From positions 252,897-316,896 of the forward strand of contig NZ_QGTJ01000005.1 of assembly GCF_003182095.1 (NCBI RefSeq): DNA of 64,000 nt, written 5' to 3'. This stretch comes from Plasticicumulans acidivorans. Its GTDB lineage: Bacteria > Pseudomonadota > Gammaproteobacteria > Competibacterales > Competibacteraceae. Position numbers and translations under genes: made by a program. Within the stretch, counting starts at the first letter, position 1, and every line of letters begins with the position of its first letter. The notes under the pieces were generated by a model that saw nothing but the letters and a program-made list of their open reading frames with translations, searched no databases and was not told where the DNA came from. This document shows positions 19,990-27,938 of this stretch, in pieces.

Positions 19990-20726
19990 GAAAGTGGATT
20001 CTGGCTATCGCTCTTGCTGCTCTTCCCGGATTGGCTATCGCGGCCGCCGAAGGTTTTCCGCTGGATGCAGCCAATATCGACTTGCACAACAAAGCTTCGC
20101 TGCAGCGCGGTGCCAAGTTGTTCGTCAATTACTGCATGGGTTGTCATTCGGCCGAGCACCAGCGCTACAACCGCATGGCGCGCGATATCGGGCTGACTGA
20201 GGAGCAGGTGAAGGACAACCTGATTTTCACCGGCGCCAAAGTGGGCGACCTGATGCGCAACGCGATGCCGAAAGCGGATGCCAAGAAATGGTTCGGCGCC
20301 GCGCCGCCGGACCTGACCTTGATTGCCCGCTCGCGCGGTGTCGATTATCTCTACACCTATCTGCGTACCTTCTACATCGATCCCAGTCGGCCGTGGGGCG
20401 TCAACAACGCCGCCTTCCCGCTGGTTGGCATGCCGCACGCGCTGGCCGATCTGCAGGGCTGGCAGAAGGCGAAGCTCGAAACGCACAAGGATGAGTTCGG
20501 TAATGAAACTCACCAGATCGTGGGCTTCGAGGTCGTTAAGCCCGGCTCGATGAGCGGGCCGGAGTTTGATGCTGCCGTGCGTGATCTGGTGACATTCCTT
20601 GCTTACATTGCCGAACCGATCAAGCTTGAGCGCCAGCGCATCGGCATCTGGGTGATCGCCTTCCTGATCGTATTGACGGGCGTTTTCTACCTGCTCAAGA
20701 AGGAGTACTGGAAAGACGTCCATTAA
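19986..20726 (+). CDS. petC: cytochrome c1 of the bc1 complex
   Basis: Cytochrome c1 (246 residues) passes electrons from the Rieske protein to soluble cytochrome c. It has a cleavable signal peptide, the haem c motif CMGCH at residues 50-54, a downstream methionine-ligand region (GMPHALADLQGWQ), and a C-terminal membrane anchor (IGIWVIAFLIVLTGVFYLL) with a basic tail. It ends the petABC operon and is followed by a strong terminator. Confidence 0.95.
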   Translation: MRKWILAIALAALPGLAIAAAEGFPLDAANIDLHNKASLQRGAKLFVNYCMGCHSAEHQRYNRMARDIGLTEEQVKDNLIFTGAKVGDLMRNAMPKADAKKWFGAAPPDLTLIARSRGVDYLYTYLRTFYIDPSRPWGVNNAAFPLVGMPHALADLQGWQKAKLETHKDEFGNETHQIVGFEVVKPGSMSGPEFDAAVRDLVTFLAYIAEPIKLERQRIGIWVIAFLIVLTGVFYLLKKEYWKDVH

Positions 20727-20743
20727 TTGCGGACGATGATTGC

Positions 20744-20782
20744 AGGCGGACATGCGAGGGGCATGTCCGCCTAACTTTTTCC
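20744..20782 (+). terminator. rho-independent terminator after petC
   Basis: A perfect 12-bp stem, AGGCGGACATGC with GCATGTCCGCCT, encloses a 5-nt loop (GAGGG) and is followed by a TTTTT run at 20776-20780. It lies 18 bp behind the petC stop. sspA begins only about 30 bp further on. Confidence 0.9.
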
Positions 20783-20813
20783 TTTTCCCCTCTGCTATCG
20801 GGAGATGGAGCGT

Positions 20814-21470
20814 ATGGCCGCGAGTTCAGCGGTGCGTAGAGCGATGCTCACGCTCTTTTCTCTAGGTAACTGTTGTCACTGCCACCGTTCGCGTCTGGTG
20901 CTCGCTGAAAAGGGGCTGGAGGCAGAGGTGGTTTATGTCAGTGCGGCCAATCCGCCTGCAGAGTTTGTCGACGCGGTTCCCGGCAGGCAGTTGCCAGCCC
21001 TGATTGATCGAGAGCTGCTGGTTTATAACGATCGCGTCATCATCGAGTATTTGGATGAGCGCTACCCGCATCCCGGGCTTCTAGCGAACGATCCTGCGGG
21101 GCGTGCGCGCCAGCGGATGGCTCTCCATCGTCTTGAGACCGATCTCTACGGCTGTCTGCCGCGACTGTCCAGGCAGGACAAGGACGAGCGCGAGGCGGCG
21201 CGTAATATGCTTGAGCGTCATCTGCTGGCGGCGGCGGAGGTTATTTCCGCCAAGCCGTTTTTCCTGGGAGATAGTTTCAGTCTGCTTGATGCGACGCTGG
21301 CGCCGATATTGTGGCGACTGTCGCATTACGGTATCGAGCTGCCTGCTGCAGCGCGTGCGGTGCTTGATTACGCCGGCAGAATGTTCGTGCGGCCGGCTTT
21401 CCAGCGTAGCCTGAGTCCTGTCGAGCGCGAAATGAATGACCTCGGTTCAATGCCGACGTCTGCCGAGTGA
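20814..21470 (+). CDS. sspA: stringent starvation protein A
   Basis: SspA is a glutathione-S-transferase-fold protein that binds RNA polymerase and affects transcription in stationary phase and virulence. The product is about 218 residues. It keeps LTLFSLGN, AEKGLEAEVVYV, RELLVYNDRVIIEYLDERYPHPGL with the surface PHP motif important in E. coli SspA, and SLLDATLAPILWRL. The ATG at 20814 is better spaced from GGAG than the ATG at 20805. Unlike E. coli SspA, its N-terminus has a CCHC cluster at the position of the GST catalytic residue. sspB follows directly. Confidence 0.92.
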   Translation: MAASSAVRRAMLTLFSLGNCCHCHRSRLVLAEKGLEAEVVYVSAANPPAEFVDAVPGRQLPALIDRELLVYNDRVIIEYLDERYPHPGLLANDPAGRARQRMALHRLETDLYGCLPRLSRQDKDEREAARNMLERHLLAAAEVISAKPFFLGDSFSLLDATLAPILWRLSHYGIELPAAARAVLDYAGRMFVRPAFQRSLSPVEREMNDLGSMPTSAE

Positions 21471-21478
21471 GTGATCTA

Positions 21479-21862
21479 ATGACTTCAAATCGTCCCTATC
21501 TGATCCGCGCTTTATATGAATGGATACTGGATAACGGAATGACGCCGCACATTTTGGTCAATGCTGGAATGCGAGGGGTGGACGTGCCTTCTCAGCATGT
21601 GCATGAAGGCCGGATCGTGCTGAATATCAGTCCCAGTGCAGTTCAGGGGTTGGTCCTGGGCAATGACGCGATCGATTTCAGTGCGCGTTTCAGTGGCGTC
21701 GCCCAGCAGGTCCATGTGCCGATCAGCGCCGTACTGGCGATTTACTCCCGGGAGAATGGGCAGGGCACCGCTTTCCCCGATGAGGAGGATCAGGATGAGC
21801 CGCCGCCTCAGCCGCCGCGTCCAGATGCAGGCAAGCGTCCGACCCTCAAGGTGGTGAAATAG
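21479..21862 (+). CDS. sspB: ClpXP adaptor SspB
   Basis: SspB delivers ssrA-tagged proteins to ClpXP. The 127-residue product has the ordered domain (RPYLIRALYEWILDNGMTPH, with GRIVLNISPSAVQGL), a proline- and acid-rich flexible linker (EEDQDEPPPQPPRP), and a C-terminal ClpX-binding tail RPTLKVVK. The start is either the ATG at 21479 or a GTG at 21467 overlapping the sspA stop. It converges on dolP. Confidence 0.93.
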   Translation: MTSNRPYLIRALYEWILDNGMTPHILVNAGMRGVDVPSQHVHEGRIVLNISPSAVQGLVLGNDAIDFSARFSGVAQQVHVPISAVLAIYSRENGQGTAFPDEEDQDEPPPQPPRPDAGKRPTLKVVK

Positions 21863-21884
21863 GGCAGTGCCCGACTTCGAGGGG

Positions 21885-22466
21885 TTATTCGAGATACTCG
21901 AAGATCCGGACGACTTTTTGAACGCCGGCAACATGGCGTACGGTAGCGGTCACCGCTTCAGCTTCGCGCGGGCGCAGCAGGCCCATCAAGTAAACGATGC
22001 CGCGTTCGGTGACGACTTTGACTCGGGTTGGATCGAAGTCCCGAATACCGTCGACCTGAAACAGGGCCGTTTTCACCTTGGTCGTAATCCAGGTATCGCT
22101 TGAGCGGCTCGCAAATGAACTTGCAGGCATGATGGCAAGTTCGTTGTACACAGTTTTTACCTGTTCGACGCCACGTACCGCGGTTTCTGCGCGATTGCGA
22201 CTGGCTCTGTCGGCAATTTCTCCAGTGAGCAACACGGCCCGGTTGTAGCTGGTCGCGTTGATGTGTCCACGGCTGCTCAGTCCAGCCATTTCGAGCGCGT
22301 GGGTGCTTTTCTGCTCAATGGTTTCGTCTTCAACGTACGTGCCGGCGGTACGTCTGTCATGGGCGACGCCGACCGCTGTGGCGGCGCCGCCGATCAATGC
22401 TCCTGCGCAGCCTTGCAGCGCGATGGTGAGGGCTGTAATGGAAGAGAGGCGAGTCCAATGTTTCAT
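21885..22466 (-). CDS. dolP: BON-domain outer-membrane lipoprotein (DolP/YraP-like)
   Basis: This 193-residue lipoprotein starts with MKHWTRLSSITALTIALQGC; the cysteine is the lipidation site of a lipobox. Two BON domains follow (about residues 45-115 and 120-190), with NRAVLLTGEI and RGIVYLMGLL. E. coli DolP supports outer-membrane integrity and BamA function at the septum. The start at 22466 has a GGAG ribosome binding site. The gene lies 29 bp behind yraN; the diaA gene found between them in E. coli is absent. Confidence 0.9.
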   Translation of the reverse strand: MKHWTRLSSITALTIALQGCAGALIGGAATAVGVAHDRRTAGTYVEDETIEQKSTHALEMAGLSSRGHINATSYNRAVLLTGEIADRASRNRAETAVRGVEQVKTVYNELAIMPASSFASRSSDTWITTKVKTALFQVDGIRDFDPTRVKVVTERGIVYLMGLLRPREAEAVTATVRHVAGVQKVVRIFEYLE

Positions 22467-22495
22467 CAGTGAGCTCCGGTTCGCTGAGGGCGCGC

Positions 22496-22906
22496 TCACG
22501 CGGCGTCGAACGCGTTGCGTACCCACTCGATTCCAGGTGGGCAGGCCGTTGGCGATATGGCGATGACATCGAAACGGCAGCTGCGATCTTCTCTGTGCTG
22601 TTGCAGATAGACTTGGGCAGTGCGTTGAAGGCGTATGCACTTGCGGTAGTCGACGCTTTCGAGGGCGGATCCGTAGCCCTTGTCAAGGCGACACCTGACT
22701 TCGACAAAGACGAGGATGTCACGCTCGCGCATGATCAGGTCGATTTCCCCGAACCGGCAGCGAAAATTGCGTGTGACCAGCTTCAGTCCTTGTGCACGCA
22801 GGTAGGCAAGTGCAGTGTCTTCACCGCTGCGGCCCTGTTGCAAATGAGCGGGTTGTCCGTCTGTCGAGCGTGTCGAGTCCGGCCCATGCCTGAATTTATT
22901 GCCCAA
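22496..22906 (-). CDS. yraN: UPF0102 / YraN endonuclease-like protein
   Basis: This YraN-family protein has the restriction-endonuclease-like core: GRSGEDTALAYLRAQGL, NFRCRFGEIDLIMRERDILVFVEVR (with the E-x(n)-D-ExK-like residues) and CRFDVIAI. Its function is not established. The start is uncertain: no codon has a good ribosome binding site. TTG at 22906 gives about 136 residues, GTG at 22939 is longer, and TTG at 22843 is shorter. It is divergent from rsmI and leads into dolP. Confidence 0.82.
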   Translation of the reverse strand: MGNKFRHGPDSTRSTDGQPAHLQQGRSGEDTALAYLRAQGLKLVTRNFRCRFGEIDLIMRERDILVFVEVRCRLDKGYGSALESVDYRKCIRLQRTAQVYLQQHREDRSCRFDVIAISPTACPPGIEWVRNAFDAA

Positions 22907-22919
22907 GAGGAATTTCTGC

Positions 22920-23774
22920 GTGTTCGTACAGCCCGGCACCTTATACGTGGTCGCGACGCCGATAGGCAACCTGCACGATCTCAGTCCGCGAGCGCGAGAT
23001 GTTCTGGCGACGGTTGGCACAATCGCTGCCGAGGATACGCGTCACACGCGCCAGTTGTTGCGGCATTTTGGTATCGATACACCACTGATTTCTCTGCACG
23101 ATCACAATGAGCGGGATCGCTGCGGAGAGCTGGTGGCGACATTGGCGGCAGGAGCGTCTCTTGCCCTGGTTTCTGATGCGGGTACGCCGCTGGTGTCTGA
23201 TCCTGGTTACCACCTGGTGTGCGCAGCGCATGCGGCGGATGTTCCTGTGGTGGCTGTTCCCGGGCCGAGCAGTCTTATTGCGGCTTTATCGATCGCAGGC
23301 CTGCCGACTGACCGCTTCGTGTTCGAGGGCTTTCTGCCGGCGCGCGGTCCTGCTCGCCGGGTGAGACTGGAAGCGTTGGTGCGCGAGGAGCGCACGCTGG
23401 TATTTTTTGAATCCAGTCATCGTATTGGCGAAATGCTTGAGGATCTGGTGGCGATATTTGGCAGTGAGCGGGAAGCGGTCATTGCCCGTGAATTGACCAA
23501 GCGTTTTGAGGAAACCTTACACGGGACATTGCCTGTATTGGCAGAAAAAATCGTGACTGACGTGGAGCGCCGCCGAGGCGAGTTCGTGGTGTTGGTGCGT
23601 GGTGCGCCACCGGTACTCGATGAAGTGGGTGCGGACGCGATGCGGACGCTGTCGATTTTGCTGGAGGAGCTGCCGGTGCGTCAGGCGGCAGCGATCACTG
23701 CGCGTTTGACCGGCCTGAAAAAAAATCTGTTGTATGCGCGTGCGCTTGAAATGGCTGCGCACAAGTCTGCTTGA
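22920..23774 (+). CDS. rsmI: 16S rRNA 2'-O-methyltransferase RsmI (C1402)
   Basis: RsmI methylates the ribose of C1402 in 16S rRNA. The protein is about 284 residues of the tetrapyrrole-methylase fold: GTLYVVATPIGNLHDLSPRA, EDTRHTRQLLRHFGI, SDAGTPLVSDPGY, and GPSSLIAALSIAGLPTDRFVFEGFLP. The GTG at 22920 has AGAGGA 8 bp upstream and begins just before the conserved core; a TTG at 22899 is also in frame. rnpB follows, as in Pseudomonas. Confidence 0.94.
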   Translation: MFVQPGTLYVVATPIGNLHDLSPRARDVLATVGTIAAEDTRHTRQLLRHFGIDTPLISLHDHNERDRCGELVATLAAGASLALVSDAGTPLVSDPGYHLVCAAHAADVPVVAVPGPSSLIAALSIAGLPTDRFVFEGFLPARGPARRVRLEALVREERTLVFFESSHRIGEMLEDLVAIFGSEREAVIARELTKRFEETLHGTLPVLAEKIVTDVERRRGEFVVLVRGAPPVLDEVGADAMRTLSILLEELPVRQAAAITARLTGLKKNLLYARALEMAAHKSA

Positions 23775-23807
23775 TTCGCTGTTGGGCTGCGTGCAGAATC
23801 GCGCGCC

Positions 23808-24152
23808 GGAAGTCGGCTGGACGGTCGCTGCCCATTCGGGTGGAGGAAAGTCCGGGCTCCATAGGGCAGGGCGCCAGGTAACACCTGGGGGGCGTGAGCC
23901 TACGGAAAGTGCCACAGAAAACAGACCGCCAAAGCCCGTCAGGGCTGGTAAGGGTGAAAAGGTGCGGTAAGAGCGCACCGCGGCGCTGGTAACAGTCGCT
24001 GGCACGGTAAACCCCGCTCGGAGCAAGACCAAATAGGGGAGCATGACGTGTGGCCCGCACGGCTCCCGGGTAGGTCGCTACAGGCGTCCCGGTGACGGGC
24101 GTCGCAGATGAATGATCGTTCTCGACAGAACCCGGCTTATAGGCCGACTTCC
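23808..24152 (+). ncRNA. rnpB: RNase P RNA (bacterial type A)
   Basis: This is the catalytic RNA that matures tRNA 5' ends. The ends pair as helix P1 (GGAAGTCGGC at 23808 with GCCGACTTCC ending at 24152). Universally conserved parts are the P4 strand GAGGAAAGTCCGGGCTCC (23843-23860), AGGGCAGG...CAGGTAACACCTGG, GGAGCAAGACCAAATAGG (24020-24037), and the 3' ACAGAACCCGGCTTA (about 24125-24139). Position between rsmI and mraZ is typical. No U-tract terminator follows directly. Confidence 0.97.
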
Positions 24153-24355
24153 TCTCTATCTCTCCATGAATACCGCTGACGGCGCCTGTGCCTGATGGTG
24201 GGGCTCGCTTGCCCCGGCCGGTGGTTCTGACTTCCTGGAGCCGCTCCTGTGTTACTTCGTACCGCTTTGTTGCAGGTGCAACACGGGTGTTGTTTGTTTG
24301 CACATAACCTGTTGTTTGTGTTGCAGTTCTGTGGCGCCGAACACAGTCGGCTTCC
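24153..24355 (+). other. intergenic region rnpB to dcw promoter
   Basis: No gene is supported here. The region holds a small hairpin (GGGGC/GCCCC, 24200-24215) without a U-run, a perfect dyad GTTGCA-GG-TGCAAC (24269-24282), and two copies of a GTTGTTTGT-containing element near 24289-24300 and 24310-24325. These lie 30-90 bp upstream of the -35 box and may be activator or repressor sites. Confidence 0.5.
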
Positions 24356-24385
24356 TTGACAGCGGGGATTTGCCATTCATATAGT
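24356..24385 (+). promoter_or_regulatory. sigma-70 promoter of the dcw cluster (Pmra)
   Basis: A consensus -35 TTGACA (24356-24361) is followed after 18 bp by a -10 TATAGT (24380-24385), predicting a transcript start near 24392. It lies about 65 bp upstream of mraZ and directly in front of MraZ-box repeats. Confidence 0.85.
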
Positions 24386-24390
24386 GTCGG

Positions 24391-24420
24391 AAAGTGGAAG
24401 AAAGTGGGATGAGCGGGGAA
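24391..24420 (+). promoter_or_regulatory. MraZ operator (direct repeats)
   Basis: Three 10-bp-phased repeats, AAAGTGGAAG, AAAGTGGGAT and GAGCGGGGAA, sit at the predicted transcript start. MraZ is known to bind TGGG-type direct repeats with 5-bp spacers upstream of its own gene, so negative autoregulation of the dcw operon is likely. Confidence 0.75.
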
Positions 24421-24448
24421 GGCGTGCAGGTCAACGGGGAGTTCGTCC

Positions 24449-24904
24449 TTGTTCCGGGGCATTTCTGCGATATCGCTCGATGGCAAGGGGCGGCTCTCAA
24501 TCCCGACCAAGCATCGCGAGCGGCTGATCGAGCAGTGTGACGGCCAGCTGATCGTGACGATCGATCGAGACGGCTGCCTGCTGCTTTATCCGCTGCCTGA
24601 GTGGGAAGAGGTCGAAGCCAAACTGGTCAGACTGTCGAGCACAAACCGGGCAGCGCGCAGCTTGAAACGTTTGTTGATGGGGCATGCAGAAGAGTGCCAG
24701 TTGGATGCCGCGGGGCGAGTGCTGTTGCCCGCTCCTTTGCGCGAGTTCGCCAAACTGGACAAGCGGGTGGTTCTGGTAGGGCAGGGGAACAAGTTCGAGC
24801 TCTGGGACGAGCAGACATGGGGACAGCTGCGTGAAGAGTGGCTGGCCGATAGCGCGGGGACCAGCGGCGATCTCCCCGATGATCTTGAATCGCTCGCATT
24901 CTGA
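24449..24904 (+). CDS. mraZ: transcriptional regulator MraZ
   Basis: MraZ is a 151-residue AbrB-like regulator of the dcw operon, with two SpoVT/AbrB repeats. The N-terminus MFRGISAISLDGKGRLSIPTK matches the family exactly if translation starts at the TTG at 24449, preceded by GGGGAG at 7 bp; no ATG or GTG fits. The second repeat contains GHAEECQLDAAGRVLLP. It is the first gene of the cluster. Confidence 0.94.
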   Translation: MFRGISAISLDGKGRLSIPTKHRERLIEQCDGQLIVTIDRDGCLLLYPLPEWEEVEAKLVRLSSTNRAARSLKRLLMGHAEECQLDAAGRVLLPAPLREFAKLDKRVVLVGQGNKFELWDEQTWGQLREEWLADSAGTSGDLPDDLESLAF

Positions 24905-24910
24905 GTTTTC

Positions 24911-25846
24911 ATGAATTCCACTCTGAGCCACCACAGCGTGCTGCTGCACGAGGCGGTCAATGCCTTGTGTATCAAGTCGTCGGGCCGCTATGTCGATGCG
25001 ACTTTTGGTCGCGGCGGACACTCGCGGCTGGCTCTCGCTTCCCTTGGTCATGGTGGCGCGCTCCTCGGGCTCGACCGTGATCCTGAGGCGGCGCAAACCG
25101 CTGCGCGGCTGACTGCTGAGGATGGGCGTTTCCGTTTTGAGGCGACGGCGTTCAGTGCGCTGGGCGACGTGTTGGAGCGCCATGGCTGGGCGGGGCAGGT
25201 CGATGGGATACTGTTCGATCTCGGCGTTTCCTCTCCGCAGCTCGATGATCCCGCGCGCGGCTTCAGTTTCGGCAAAGATGGTCCTCTGGATATGCGGATG
25301 GACCCGACGCATGGAGAGAGTGCGGCCGAGTGGCTGGCGCGAGCGGCCGCCGACGAAATCTCGCATGTGCTGCGCGACTACGGTGAGGAGCGTTTCCATC
25401 GCCGGATCGCCCGTCATCTGGTCGAAAGCCGTGACAGCACACCGATCGTGAGCACCGGGCAGCTGGCGGCTTTGCTGGCGGAGTCGATTCCGACGCGCGA
25501 GCGCGGCAAGCATCCAGCGACGCGGGCATTTCAAGCGATTCGCATCCATGTCAACCGCGAGCTGGAGGAGCTGGAGACAGCCCTGCAGGCAGCGCTTGCA
25601 GCGCTGGCGCCGGGCGGGCGGCTGGCTGTCATCAGCTTTCATTCGCTTGAGGATCGGATCGTCAAGCGCTTCATGCGTGCTCAGGCGCAGGGCGAAGTGT
25701 TGCCGTATGACCTCCCGGTTCAGGGCGGCCCGCGAGGCGCCACGCTGCGGGTGATCGGCAAGGCCATTCGTCCACAGGCCGCGGAGGTCGAGGCCAATCC
25801 ACGGGCCCGCAGTGCGGTGCTCCGGGTGGCGGAGAAACTCGCATGA
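24911..25846 (+). CDS. rsmH: 16S rRNA N4-methyltransferase RsmH (C1402)
   Basis: RsmH (MraW) methylates N4 of the same C1402 that RsmI methylates, so both modifications of this base are encoded within 3 kb. The 311-residue product has HHSVLLHEAVNAL, the SAM motif VDATFGRGGHSRLAL, FDLGVSSPQLDDPARGFSF, and PGGRLAVISFHSLEDRIVKRF. It overlaps ftsL by 4 bp. Confidence 0.97.
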   Translation: MNSTLSHHSVLLHEAVNALCIKSSGRYVDATFGRGGHSRLALASLGHGGALLGLDRDPEAAQTAARLTAEDGRFRFEATAFSALGDVLERHGWAGQVDGILFDLGVSSPQLDDPARGFSFGKDGPLDMRMDPTHGESAAEWLARAAADEISHVLRDYGEERFHRRIARHLVESRDSTPIVSTGQLAALLAESIPTRERGKHPATRAFQAIRIHVNRELEELETALQAALAALAPGGRLAVISFHSLEDRIVKRFMRAQAQGEVLPYDLPVQGGPRGATLRVIGKAIRPQAAEVEANPRARSAVLRVAEKLA

Positions 25847-26211
25847 GCGCTCCCGAAACCCTGATTCCGATTACCGAGCCCGAGCCGCTGTCCGTGCGCG
25901 AAGCGTCGCGTCTGGTGCCGGCTGCCGAGGAGCAGGACCCCGTCGGTCGTAATTTCGCGACGGTGTTTGTACTGCTGCTCGCTCTGCTGGCGACGGCGCT
26001 CGGCATCGTTTTTACCAAGCATCAAAGCCGCAAATTGTTCATTGAACTGCAGTCCTTGCAGCAGACCCGCGACGAACTTGAGATCGAGTGGAATCAGCTG
26101 CAGCTCGAACAGAGCACGCTGGCGACTGAGTCGGTTATCGATCAGGTGGCGCGTACGCGCCTCGATATGTCTGTGCCCGCGCCCGAAGCGGTTATTTACG
26201 TCATCCGATGA
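25843..26211 (+). CDS. ftsL: cell division protein FtsL
   Basis: FtsL is a bitopic divisome protein that works with FtsB and FtsQ to activate FtsWI. This 122-residue version has a cytoplasmic tail of about 38 residues, one transmembrane helix (TVFVLLLALLATALGIVFT), and a periplasmic leucine-zipper-like coiled coil (SRKLFIELQSLQQTRDELEIEWNQLQLEQ is its core). Assignment rests on topology and on position between rsmH and ftsI. Confidence 0.92.
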   Translation: MSAPETLIPITEPEPLSVREASRLVPAAEEQDPVGRNFATVFVLLLALLATALGIVFTKHQSRKLFIELQSLQQTRDELEIEWNQLQLEQSTLATESVIDQVARTRLDMSVPAPEAVIYVIR

Positions 26212-27938
26212 AACAGCCACGCCGCCAGATCTGGACCGCCAATCGTCGCAAGCTCGCACTGGGCATACTCGGTGTGGCTGCGGCCGGTATTTTCTCGCGC
26301 GCCATTTACCTGCAGGTCGTCGATACCGAGTTCCTGCAGGGGCAGGGCGACGAGCGTTTCCTGCGTACCGTCGAGGTGCCTGCCCATCGCGGCATGATCA
26401 CCGATCGCAACGGCGAGCCGCTGGCGGTCAGTTCGCCGGTCGACAGTCTGTGGGTACACCCGCCGACCCTGTTGGCGAATCAGGAGCGTTTGCCGGAGCT
26501 GGCGCGCATGCTCGGCATGAACGTCGCTGATCTCGAAACCAAGGTGCTGGCGCGCAAGGATAAGGAATTCATGTATTTGCGCCGGGCGATGGAGCCCGAT
26601 GCAGCGGCGCGGGTCATGGCGCTCGGTATTCAGGGCGTGTTCAAGCAGCGCGAGTATCGGCGTTACTACCCGGCGGCGGAGGTGACCGCGCATCTGCTGG
26701 GGTTCACGGACATCGACGATGCCGGACAGGAAGGCATCGAGCTGGCTTACAACGCAGTGCTGCAGGGGCGTCCGGGGGAGAAGCGGGTCATCAAGGACCG
26801 CTATGGACGAACCGTCGAAGATGTCGAGAGCGTGCGTGAGCCGCAACCCGGACAGACAGTGACGCTGTCGATCGACCGCCGCATCCAGTACCTCGCTTAT
26901 CGGGCATTGAAGGCCGCCGTGCTGGAGTACCACGCCGCGTCTGCGGCGGCCGTGGTGCTCGATCCGACCACCGGGGAAGTGCTGGCGATGGTCAACCAGC
27001 CGAGCAGCAATCCGAATAATCGTGCGGAGATTCGCAGTGATCTGCTGCGCAATCGCACGGTAACCGACGTCTACGAGCCAGGCTCGACGATGAAGCCGTT
27101 CACCATCGCCATGGCGCTGGAAAGCGGTAAGTACCGTCCCGATACGCCGATCAATACCGCACCCGGCACGCTGAGTGTGGGCCGCTACACCGTGCGCGAC
27201 ACGCATAACTACGGCTTGCTCGATGTGTTCCGCGTCATCACCAAGTCGAGCAACGTCGGCACCACGAAGATAGCGCTGTCGCTGCCGGCGGAGTCGCTGT
27301 GGAAGACGTTCCGTGCGGTCGGCTTCGGCCGTCCGACCGGCGTTGGTTTTCCAGGTGAGCAAGGTGGCTGGCTGGCGCATTTTTCGCGCTGGAGCACGAT
27401 CGGCCATGCCAATCAGAGCTTCGGTTACGGTATCTCGGTGACGCCGCTGCAGCTGGCGCGTGCTTACGGCGCGCTGGCTTCGGGAGGCATCCTGCGACCG
27501 GTATCACTGGTCAAGCTTGATCAGGCTCCGGCGGGCGAGCGGGTGTTCCCTGCCGAGGTGATACGTCAGCTGCTACCGATGATGGAGTCGGTCATCAGCG
27601 CACAGGGCACGGCTCAGCGCGCGGCAGTGACGGGATATCGGGTGGCTGGCAAGACCGGCACCGTGCATAAGATCGTCGGCCGCGGGTACGCCAAGAACAA
27701 CTACTTCGCCGTGTTCGCCGGTTTTGCGCCGGCGAGCAACCCGCGACTGGTCATGGTGGTCATCGTCGATGATCCGCGCGGTAAATCCTATTACGGCGGT
27801 CTGGTGGCGGCGCCGGTGTTTGCCAAGGTGATGAGCGGTGCTTTGCGCATCCTCAACGTGCCGCCGGACAACGTCAGCAACCCGAAGACGACCAACGTCA
27901 AGCCCGTCGTAGCGGCCGCGCCGCGAGGTGCACGGTGA
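26208..27938 (+). CDS. ftsI: septal peptidoglycan transpeptidase FtsI (PBP3)
   Basis: FtsI crosslinks septal peptidoglycan. The 576-residue class B penicillin-binding protein has a short cytoplasmic start, one transmembrane helix near residues 16-36, a pedestal domain with RGMITDRNGEPLAVS, and the transpeptidase domain. Catalytic motifs are STMK (Ser293-Lys296), SSN (347-349) and KTGT (482-485). The tail is rich in valine and alanine. It overlaps ftsL and murE by 4 bp. Confidence 0.97.
   Translation: MKQPRRQIWTANRRKLALGILGVAAAGIFSRAIYLQVVDTEFLQGQGDERFLRTVEVPAHRGMITDRNGEPLAVSSPVDSLWVHPPTLLANQERLPELARMLGMNVADLETKVLARKDKEFMYLRRAMEPDAAARVMALGIQGVFKQREYRRYYPAAEVTAHLLGFTDIDDAGQEGIELAYNAVLQGRPGEKRVIKDRYGRTVEDVESVREPQPGQTVTLSIDRRIQYLAYRALKAAVLEYHAASAAAVVLDPTTGEVLAMVNQPSSNPNNRAEIRSDLLRNRTVTDVYEPGSTMKPFTIAMALESGKYRPDTPINTAPGTLSVGRYTVRDTHNYGLLDVFRVITKSSNVGTTKIALSLPAESLWKTFRAVGFGRPTGVGFPGEQGGWLAHFSRWSTIGHANQSFGYGISVTPLQLARAYGALASGGILRPVSLVKLDQAPAGERVFPAEVIRQLLPMMESVISAQGTAQRAAVTGYRVAGKTGTVHKIVGRGYAKNNYFAVFAGFAPASNPRLVMVVIVDDPRGKSYYGGLVAAPVFAKVMSGALRILNVPPDNVSNPKTTNVKPVVAAAPRGAR

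Noticed and set aside
24200..24215. A GGGGC/GCCCC hairpin behind rnpB as terminator.
   Set aside because: The stem is 5 bp and no T-run follows; it is too weak to call.
23517..24510. Open frames overlapping rnpB on both strands.
   Set aside because: The region is a structured RNA with all conserved RNase P elements; the frames are by-products.
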